Source: Elymus sibiricus | Lineage: Eukaryota; Streptophyta; Magnoliopsida; Poales; Poaceae | DNA: 64,000 nt | Assembly (NCBI GenBank): GCA_039707655.1 | Contig: CM077671.1 | Location: forward strand, 302,374,509-302,438,508 | Reading direction: 5' to 3' | Shown: positions 55,654 through 64,000 of the stretch, piece after piece | How positions within the stretch are numbered: position 1 is the first letter of the stretch | How the letters are laid out: each line of letters begins with the position of its first letter | Notes under the pieces: generated by a model | What the model was told of the DNA's origin: nothing | The model's input: the letters and a program-made list of their open reading frames with translations, nothing else | Databases searched by the model: none | Program-made: the position numbers and the translations under genes

Positions 55654-58029
55654 AGCATCCCCAAGCTTAATTCCTGCTCGTCCTTAAGAAATGTTTACCC
55701 CCCATTCATCTTATTATATTAGCAAGGCATGGCTCCATCTTCACCACATTAATACAAATGTTAAGCACCACGGTGTCCAAGTCAGGCAATTGGTTCGTAC
55801 TTTTTCAATATGCATCAACTTTTTATTCTTCACGCAATACATGAGCGTGAGCCATTGGACATAGCATTTAAGTAGAATAGAGTATGGTGGTAGATATCAA
55901 AGGGGTAAAAAGTGGAGAAGATAGTCTCACATCAACCAGGCGTTCCAACAAGCTATGGAGATGCCCATCGATAGATGTCAATGCAAGGAGTAGGGATTTC
56001 CATGCAAATGATGCACTAGAGCTATAAGTGTATGAAAGATCGAATGAAGCTAAGTGGGGCGTGCATCCAATTTGCTTGCTCATGAAAACCTCGGGCATTT
56101 GAGGAACCCCGTCATAGGAATATACAAGCCAAGTTTGTAATAATGAATAGGTAATTCCCACTAGCATATGAAAGTGATATATCATGAGACTCTCTACATG
56201 AAGAGCATGGTGCCACTTTGAGGCACAAGTGTGGTAAAGGATAGTAGCAAAGTCCCTTCTCTCATTTTCTCTTATTTTTTTTCCAGAATGGACGGTGGGC
56301 TCATTTGGCCTCCCCATCTTTATTTTCGTCCGAAGTCTCATCTCGACTTATGGGAGAATCATTGTCTCCATCATTCTTTCCTCACTGGGACAATGCTCTA
56401 ACAATAATGATCATCACACTTTTATTTACTTACAACTCGATATGCAGAACTGATATGAAGGTATGACTCTGTATGAATGCCTCTGGCAGTGTACCAGGAT
56501 GTGCAATGATCTAGCGTGACATGTATCAAAAACATTATGAATGGTGGCTTTGCCACAAATACCATGTCAGCTTTACATGATCATGCAAAGCAATATTATG
56601 ATGAATGAACTAGTCATTTGAAGTGACGATGGAATTTGCATGACAATATATCTCGGAATGGCTATGGAAATGCCATGATAGGTAGGTATGGTGGCTGTTT
56701 TGAGGAAGATATAATAAGGCTTATGTGCAACAGAGCGTGTCATGTCACAGGGTTTGGATGCACTGGCGAAAATTGCACCGATCCTCGAAGTGAGAACGGG
56801 CTATGCACGGTACCGAAGAGGCTAGAAAATTATGAAAAGGTGAGATTGCATATGTCCATGGTTTCACATTAGTCGTAAAGAACTCATATACTTATTGCAA
56901 AGTTTTATTAGTTTATCATGGATCAAAGTACTAATTGCATGCCCCAAGGGAAGAGGTTGGTAGGAGTTAACCATCGCGCGCTTCCGACCCAGAACAACAC
57001 TAGGATTTCAACGAGGAATAGAAATGCTCGCACATCATCACCATGCCTCTTTAATTTTTAGATGAACAAAAATGTCAACCCCTCTTAATATCGACACTTC
57101 TACGGTTTAACAATTATGAACTCACACCTATTTCATATTACTACATCAATATCATTGACCCACAATTTCTTTATATGTGCTACATGATGGTTTTGATTAT
57201 CACTCATTGAATACCTAATATTCTTGGACTAGTCTTTATGACCCATGCAAATTACAGTTACTATTTATTAAATCTCAAAAAAAATTAAGTGAAGAACGAG
57301 AGGAAATCATTTCTATAAAATCTACACACCACCGTGCTCAAGAAAATATAAGTGAAGCACTAGAGCAACTGCTAAGCTCAAAAGATATAAGTTAAGCACA
57401 TAGAGTATTCTAAAATATTATTATGAAGGTCTGTCTCTCTAAAATAGGTGTGTCCAACAAACAATGATTGTGGCAAACTTAAAGTAAAAGCAAAGGATGC
57501 TCCAAGCAAAACTCATATCATGTGACGAATAAAAATATAGCTACAAGTGACATACCGATGGATTTGAGACGAAAGAGGGGATGCCTTCCGGGGCATCCCG
57601 AAGCTTAGACACTTGAGTCTCCTTGAAAATATTACCTTGGGGTGCCTTGGGCATCCCCAATCTTAGGCTCTTGCTACTCGTTATTCCTTTGTCCATCAAG
57701 ATAACACCCAAAACTTGAAAACTTCAATCACACAAAACTCAACAAAACCTCGTGAGATCCGTTAGTATAAGAAACATATTGCATACTCTAAGTACTGTTA
57801 TAAATTGATTAAAATTTCATAAATGCATAATAGTTACTGTATTATAACTTCTCCATTGCTTATACCCCGTGATACAATCCATAGCATAATCAAAACAAGC
57901 AACTATGCAGGCAAAAACAGAATCTGTCTAAAACAGAACAGTCTGTAGGAATCTGTAGATAACCCATACTTATCTAACTCTACAAAATCTGAAAAATTAG
58001 GAAAACCTCTAGAATTTGTATAGCAACAC
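55654..58029 (-). mobile_element. Non-coding 3' internal region of Athila-like element G, cut by element F
   Basis: It is read on - towards its LTR. The part 57270-58029 is the inverted homologue of 62160-63125 in element F, sharing the same stem-loop motifs and the stretch near the Asp-type tail. No coding frame is credible. Two short perfect hairpins lie at 57578-57599 and about 57638-57660. It ends where the LTR of element F begins. Confidence 0.65.
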
Positions 58030-58311
58030 TGTAATACGTCTCCAACGTATCTATAATTGTTGCTTGTTCCATGCTGTTATATTATCATTCTTGGATGTTT
58101 TACAATCATTTTATAGCAACTTTATATCATTTTTTGGGACGAACCTATTGACATAGTGCCAAAGTGCCAGTTGTTGTTTTTGCTTGTTTTTTACTTCGCA
58201 GAATATCAGTACCAAACGGAGTCCAATGGCGACGAAACTTTTTGAAGATTTTTTCTGGACCAGAAGACACCCAGTGGGCCAAAGAAGAGCCAGGAAGGTG
58301 GGCTGTTGAGA

Positions 58312-58366
58312 GCACAACCCACCAGGGCACGCCAGGGGGCCCCCGGCGCGCCCTGATGGGTTGTGC
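58312..58366. repeat. 22-bp GC-rich inverted repeat in the LTR of element F
   Basis: Arms 58312-58333 and 58345-58366 pair with two mismatches, one of which could be a G-U pair in RNA. It lies about 36 bp upstream of the TATA box. Confidence 0.82.
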
Positions 58367-58594
58367 CCTCCACGGGGCCCCTCCGCACCGCCTCTGATGC
58401 CTATAAATTCCCAAATATTCCAAAAACCCTAGGGGACTCGACAAAACACAATTCCAGCCGCCGCAAGTTCCAGAACCTCGAGATCCAATCTAAACACCAT
58501 CACGGAGGGGTTCATCTTCTTAATAGGTGCCTCTCCGATGATGCGTTAGTAGTCCACCATAGACCTACGGGTCCGTAGGCAGTAGCTAGATGGC

Positions 58595-58597
<3 letters not shown>

Positions 58598-58630
<33 letters not shown>
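58598..58630 (+). repeat. CT dinucleotide microsatellite, about 16 units
   Basis: An uninterrupted run of CT within the LTR of element F, likely in its transcribed leader. Confidence 0.95.
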
Positions 58631-58634
<4 letters not shown>

Positions 58635-59642
58635 GGTTCTCTATACAATGGTCTCTTGCAGATCTATTTGATGTAAGCTTTTGCGGTGTGTTTGTTGGGA
58701 TCCGATGAATTTTGAGTTCATGATCAGTTTCTATCCACGAATATTAGTTGAGTCTTCTTTGATCTCTTATATGCATGATTACTTATAGCCTCGTATTTCT
58801 TCTTTGAATCTTTCGTTTAGTTAGGCCAACTAGATCGATTTATCTTGCCATGGGAAGAGGTGCTTTGTGATGGGTTCGATCTTGCGGTGTCATTTCCCAG
58901 TGATAGAAGGGGCAGCAAGGCACGCATGTATCGTTGCCATTAAGGATAACAAGATGGGGTCTATTCCTACATGAATAGATCTTGTCTACATCATGTCATC
59001 GTTCTTATTACATTACTCCGTTTTTCCATGAACTTAATACACTAGATGCATGCTGGATAGCGGTTGATGTGTGGAGTAATAGTGGTAGATGCAGGCAGGA
59101 GTCGGTCTACTTATCTTGGACATGATGCCTATATAATGATCATCGCCTTGGATATCGTCATGACTATTCAATTTTCTATCAATTGCCCAACAGTAATTTG
59201 TTCACCCACCGTGCGCTATACTCATGAGAGAAGCCACTAGTGAATCCTACGGCCCCGGGTCTACTTTTCCAACATATTGCTTTCCGATCTATCTTTTTGC
59301 CTCTTTGTTTTCAGATGTACAAAACCAAAAACCCAAAAACATATTGCTGCATATTTTATTTGCTCTTTTTATTTAGTGTTCTTGAGAAATCTATCTCTCC
59401 TATCTATCACTACCTAATCTATCTTTTTACCATAGAGAGATTGACAACCTCTCTTTCGCGTCCGGTTGCAAGTATTTGTTGTTTGTGTGCAGGTGCTGCT
59501 TATTGGGTGGTGGTGATCCTCCGACTGGTTCGATAACCTTGGTTTCATAACTGAGGGAAATACTTACCGTCGCTGTGCTGCATCATCCCTTCCTCTTTGG
59601 GGAAATACTAACGCAGTCTCAAGCCACGTCAAAGGAATTTTC

Positions 59643-59659
59643 TGGCGCCATTGCCGGGG
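59643..59659 (+). promoter_or_regulatory. Primer-binding site of element F
   Basis: TGGCGCCATTGCCGGGG begins 12 bases after the LTR. It differs by one base from TGGCGCCGTTGCCGGGG, the form usual for Athila-type elements. Confidence 0.75.
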
Positions 59660-59889
59660 AGGAAGCGGTCTCTTCTACGTGCCTATCGTAGGCGCCGAGG
59701 AGACTCCATCATCATCTACTAGGTTCCTAATCACAAATCTAATCTCCTTGCAATTACATTATTTGCCATTTGTCTCTCGTTTTCCTCTCACCCACTTCAC
59801 CAATTTGCCGTTTTATTCGCCCTCTTTTCTGTTTGCCTTTTTTCTCGTCAGATCTCTTCCTTGCTTGCAATCATGTTTGCGTAGTCACG

Positions 59890-61970
59890 ATGACTCAAGA
59901 AAACACCAAGTTGTGTGATTTTTCCAATACTAATAACAATGATTTTATTAGTACTCCGATTGCTCCTCCCGCCACTAGTGCGGAGTCTTGTGATATTAAT
60001 GCCGCTTTATTGAATCTTGTCATGAAAGATCAATTTGCCGGTACTCCTAATGAGGATGCCGCGTCCCATCTAAACACGTTTGTGTAATTGTGTGATATGA
60101 AAAAGAAAAAAGATGTGGACAATGATATTGTGAAGTTGAAGTTGTTTCCTTTTTCCTTGCGGGATCGTGCAAAAATTTGGTTTTCCTCTTTGCCTCGCAA
60201 TAGTATCGATTCTTGGAATAAGTGCAAGGATGCTTTTATCACTAAGTATTTTCCGCCCGCGAAAATTATTTCCCTTAGGACACAAATCATGAATTTTAAG
60301 CAACTTGAGCATGAAATGTTGCATAATCTTGGTAAAGAATGAAGTTGATGCTAAGAAATTGTCCTACTCATGGTTTAAATCTTTGGATGATCATACAAAA
60401 AATTTATGCGGGGTTGAATTTTGTCTCTAGAAATCTTTTAGATTCCACCGTGGGTGGTACTTTTATGGAAATTACTTTGGGTGAAGCTACTAAATTGCTA
60501 GATAATATCATGGCAAATTATTCAAAATGGTATACCGAAAGAGCACCTACTAGTAAAAAAGTTAATTCGGTTGAAGAAATTACTACTTAAAGTGATAAGG
60601 TTGATGCTTTGATGAAATTGGTTGCTAGTAAAAATGCTCCTATTAATCTTAATGATGTGCCTTTGTCTACCTTGATTGAGCAAAATAGTGATTCCGTAGA
60701 TGTGAACTTTGTCTCGCGAAACAATTTCAATAACAATGCTTATAGAGGAAATTTTAATCCTAGGCCTTTTCTTGGAAATTCCTCTAATAATTATGGTAAT
60801 TCCTATGGTAATTCTTCTTACAATAATAATAGGAACACCTCTGATCTTGAGAGTACTATTAAATAATTTATCAATGCGCAAAAGGCTTTCAATACTACGA
60901 TAGAAGAAAAGTTGAATAAGATTGATGATATGTCTAGAAGCATTGATAGAATTTCTCATGATGTTGAAAATCTCAAGTGGAAAGCTTTTGTGCCTAAGAT
61001 TGATGAATCAATTAAAGCTTTATATGTCTCTATGGATGAAAGTAAGAAAAGAACCGCTATGCTTAGAGCTAAAAGAGAAATCTTAGAAAAGTCGTTTTCT
61101 AGTGATTGCCTTCATAAAAATGATGAAGATCTTAAAGTGATTGGTGTTTCTCCTATTGATTCCTTGTTTAGTAATATTAATATTGATGATAAAGGTACTG
61201 AAGTAGAGTCAACTTTAGCTAGAAGGCGTCCCAATAATTTAGAGGGTGAAAATCTTGATGATTTTTTTTGTAAAAGTGGGTTTGAAGAAGTCAAAACTTT
61301 AACTAGTGAGGTGCCCACTATTTTGGATTGCAAAGACTTTAATTATTATAGTTGCTCTTTGATTGAATGTATTTCTTTGCTTCAATCCATGTTGAATTCA
61401 CCCCATGCTTATGAGCAAAATAAAGCTTTTACTAAACATATCGTTGATGCCATGATGAAATCTTTTGAAGAAAAGTTGGAGTTGGAGATTTCTATTCCTA
61501 GAAAATTACATGATGAGTGGGAACCTACCATTAAGGTCAAGATTAAAAATTATGAGTGTTTTGCTTTATGTGATTTGGGAGATAGTGTTTCCACGATTTC
61601 GTAATCCCTGTGTGATGTGGTTGGTCTCACCAATATTGAAGAATGCTCTCTTAATTTGCACTTGGCGGATTCTACTATTAAAAAACCTTTGGGAATAATT
61701 AATGATGTTCTTATTCTTGCAAATAGGAACTATGTGCCCGTAGATTTTATTGTGATTGATATTGATTGCAATCCGTCTTGTCCCATTATATTTGGTAGAC
61801 CGTTTTTACGCACTATAGGTGTCGTGATTGATATGAAAGAAGGCAATATTCGTTTTCAATTTCCCTTGAGAAATGGTATGGATCACTTCCCTAGAACAAG
61901 AATTAATCCACCATATGAATCAATCATGACGGCATCCTATGGATCCAAAACTAAAGATGACAATACTTGA
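59890..61970 (+). pseudogene. gag-pro: Athila-like Gag-protease, decayed
   Basis: The start is ATG at 59890 (MTQENTK..). The Gag core shows ..LFPFSLRDRAKIWFSSLP.. near 60140-60200. A TAA stops the frame near 60085 and a frameshift lies near 60335. An Asn-rich region without a zinc knuckle follows (60720-60840). A long helical region runs in 60912-61604 (..DDMSRSIDRISHDVENLK..). The retropepsin motif reads CDLGDSVSTIS at 61569-61601, where D-L-G-A-S is usual, with a stop right after it. The frame then shifts to 61617-61970 with the flap/end motif ..CPIIFGRPFLRTIG... A final TGA ends the region. No RT follows. Known Athila gag-pro proteins share this order. It is inactive. Confidence 0.8.
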
Positions 61971-64000
61971 ATCTATGCGTTATGCCTAGCTAGGGGCGTA
62001 AAACGATAGCGCTTGTTGGGAGGCAACCCAATGAATAAATAAATTTTTGATTTTTAATTTCTGTTTTTGAGTGTTGACACAATTATTCCTCTGTTATGAT
62101 TGTGTTTTTATGGTTTATTTAGTGGTGTGCCAAGTAAAAACTTTAGGATGATTCATAAGATGAGTAGAAGCGATGCTGAATCTGAAACAGAAACTTTGCG
62201 TCCAGTATATGAATTTTCATTTTTTTGCTGGAACGTGATCTTGAGCTGACATTTTAACACAGTGTTTCTATACAAATACCTTACGTTTTCCTATTTTTTC
62301 AGAATTTTTAGAGTTACAGAAGTATGGTTAGAGTACAGATTACTACAGACTGTTCTGTTTAAGACAGATTCTGTTTCCGTTGCATTGTGTGCTTGTTATG
62401 ATGAATCTATGGGTTATATTGAAGGGTATGAGCCATGGTAAAGTTAAAATACAGTAGTTATAATGCAATAATAAAATATGAATGGGTTTGCAACAGCACC
62501 TAAAGTAGTGATTTGCCTTATTATACTAACGGATCTCACGAAGATTTTGTTGAGTTTTGTGTGATTGAAGTTTTCAAGTTTTGGGTGAGACCACGATGGA
62601 TGAAGGAATAAGGAGTGAAAAGAGCCTAAGCTTGGGTATGCAACCGCACCCGAAAGATATATCCAAAGATAAACAAGCAACTAAGCTTGAGGATGCCCCC
62701 GAGTGGCATCCCCTCTTTCTTCTAACGACCATCGGTATTTTACTTGGAGCTATATTTTTATTCGTCACATATCATGTGTTTTGCTGGGAGCATCTTGTAT
62801 CTTTGCTTGCTTTGTTTGTTAGTTTGTCACTTGTATCCTTTCTGGATACACCTATTTGAGAGAGCCAAAATTATGCTATGATTTGTTAGAATTGCTCTAT
62901 GTGCTTCACTTAAACTTTTTGAGCTATATAATTGCTCTAGTGCTTCACTGATATCTTTTTGAGAACGGTGTGCTTGGATTTTTTTGTAGAAATACTCTCA
63001 TGCTTCACTTAGATTAATTTGAGAGTTAGTAAATTTTGAAGAAATCCTCTCATGCTTCACTTATACCTTTTTGAGAGATGAAATCTTTATGCTCATGTGC
63101 TTCACTTAAATTTGTTTGAGCTTGCCAAAAAGCAATGGCAATATATGAAACTAGTCCCAAGGTGATAGATATCCAAGGAGGATATAATAAAAACTTTCAT
63201 GAAGATCATTGGGCAAATTAAACTTGATTCTTTGTAATAGTTTTGAAACATGATGATAGTAATATGTGAGTCATGTTAGTGAGTAATTATGCTTTAGTAG
63301 GAATATTGGTGTTAAGGTTTGTGATTCCCTATGCATGCACGAAAGTCAATAGTTATGCAATGAAGTTACATCCTACTTATGGTGCATTATTCGGTGTTAG
63401 TTATGCTCAATGCTCGCTTATGTGAATTTTAGTTTCTTGGTTTGGTTGCTTCTCAATCTATTTGGTAGCCTCCATTTGTACTAAGTAGAAATACTACTTG
63501 TGCATCCAAAATCCTTAAACCAAGTTTTGCCTTATGAGTCCACCATACCTACCTATATGTGGTATTTCCATGCCGTTCCAAGCAAATTTGTATGTGCCAT
63601 CTCTAAATTTTCAAAATAAATTTTCTCTTTTGTGTGCTCGTACCGCTCATGAAACGGTGGGGAGTGTCCAATATTTTTCCATGCTAGATGTGTTATTCTC
63701 AAGATGAGTGTTTATTCACTTGTCATTGCACTAGAGTGCGGCGGTAATAGGGATGCCCATTCCCAAAATGAAAAAGAAAAAAATATTTACTTTATGTTGT
63801 CAAATAATAAATTCCTTGGAAAGTGTTGGTATGGAAGGCAACCCTGGATACGGCCCGCCATGGAAAGTGAAAGTTTGGTGGAAAAAGGAATACACTTTAT
63901 TTTCTGTTTGGGAACCGCCTATGATATATCTAGCATGGAAAGTAGTGTGAGCTACTTTGTCGTTTTCGTTGACAGGAAAGGCATGCCACCCAAAATATTT
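61971..64000 (+). other. Long non-coding tail of element F
   Basis: AT-rich sequence without credible ORFs. It holds a 7-bp-stem hairpin (62691-62711), the stem-loop array (62894-63121) and a short 65-codon frame at 63753-63950 that may be chance. The stretch 62160-63125 is shared in inverted orientation with element G. Confidence 0.6.
62894..63121 (+). repeat. Array of five degenerate stem-loops with the core gcttcactta
   Basis: Units lie at about 62894-62924, 62934-62964, 62994-63026, 63047-63077 and 63091-63121. Each has short complementary ends around a loop with gcttcact. The stems differ but stay paired: GCTC/GAGC, CTC/GAG, ACTCTCA/TGAGAGT, CTCTCA/TGAGAG and GCTCA/TGAGC. Confidence 0.7.

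Larger units (their letters stand above)
58030..59631 (+). repeat. 5' LTR of element F (1602 bp)
   Basis: It begins TGTAATACGTCTCC and ends AAGCCACGTCA. A GC-rich inverted repeat (58312-58366), a TATA box (tataaat, 58402-58408) and a CT microsatellite (58598-58630) follow in that order. The five bases before it (aacac, 58025-58029) would be the target duplication. Confidence 0.8.
58030..64000 (+). mobile_element. Athila-like (Sabrina-type) non-autonomous Gypsy element F, 5' part, cut by the window edge
   Basis: 5' LTR 58030-59631, PBS at 59643-59659, gag-protease 59890-61970, then at least 2 kb of non-coding tail. No RT, RNase H or integrase follows the protease within the window, as expected of gag-pro-only relatives. 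The LTR start and tail resemble the abundant Triticeae Sabrina/WHAM group, but the name is by memory of family traits only. Confidence 0.72.

Noticed and set aside
55868..56341. 157-codon open frame on - in the tail of element G
   Set aside because: No known motif and no counterpart in element F, with composition like the surrounding non-coding tail.
58598..58630. CT run as a special regulatory element
   Set aside because: It is best explained as a microsatellite expansion in the LTR leader. The related LTR of element G lacks the long run.
63753..63950. 65-codon ORF in the tail of element F
   Set aside because: Short, AT-rich, not recognisable, and with no counterpart found in the tail of element G. 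It remains possible but unsupported.

Overview
This window is repeat-filled intergenic DNA from a large grass genome. The LTR families, their PBS and PPT signatures and the nesting pattern point to wheat or a close Triticeae relative. I found no convincing host gene, tRNA, rRNA or CRISPR array. Almost every base can be assigned to an LTR retrotransposon, and most copies are decayed by nonsense changes, frameshifts and deletions.

Layout, left to right. 1-2899: 3' end of a Tat-lineage Gypsy element on the + strand, with a decayed antisense ORF and a 3' LTR (2420-2899). 2900-3387: orphan retroelement scrap. 3388-34009: a Tekay/Del-type chromovirus on the - strand in a tandem LTR-internal-LTR-internal arrangement. 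From its 5' side this reads LTR A (20246-34009), a full but dead gag-pol (14397-20245), LTR B (5995-14396), then a second internal region truncated in the protease (3388-5994). Each Tekay LTR is split by a copy of one non-autonomous Copia family (SIRE/Maximus-like): copy a (8353-12817, -) and copy c (24051-33583, +). 34010-34329 and 55157-55653: two pieces of one LTR of element G, an Athila-like Gypsy on the - strand. Between them lies a solo LTR (34330-34926 plus 54341-55156). Inside the solo LTR is a Tat-like Gypsy element on the - strand (34927-54335), and inside that element's 5' LTR is Copia copy d (44291-53870). 55654-58029: non-coding tail of G. 58030-64000: Athila-like element F on the + strand (5' LTR, PBS, gag-protease, non-coding tail), running off the window. 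Five-base target site duplications close the junctions of copies a, c and d, the Tat-like element and the solo LTR. The nest is therefore four levels deep: G, solo LTR, Tat-like element, Copia d.

The most unusual biology is in the Copia family. It lacks pol. It keeps a gag (intact, 727 codons, in copy d) and a second lysine-rich ORF of unknown role. Upstream of the TATA box in every complete LTR sits an array of about ten 13-bp dyads with the form TCGGT-N3-ACCGA. The same dyads sit upstream of an internal TATA box that precedes the second ORF, followed by a candidate leader intron. This looks like a second, self-contained transcription unit under the same cis-regulatory code as the LTR. The Tat-like element carries an antisense gene with an intron that joins two reading frames in phase. 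The Athila-like elements have a tail of repeated stem-loops with compensating stem changes, and a GC-rich hairpin just upstream of the LTR TATA box. Family names from transposon databases are given only as likenesses, because no search could be run.
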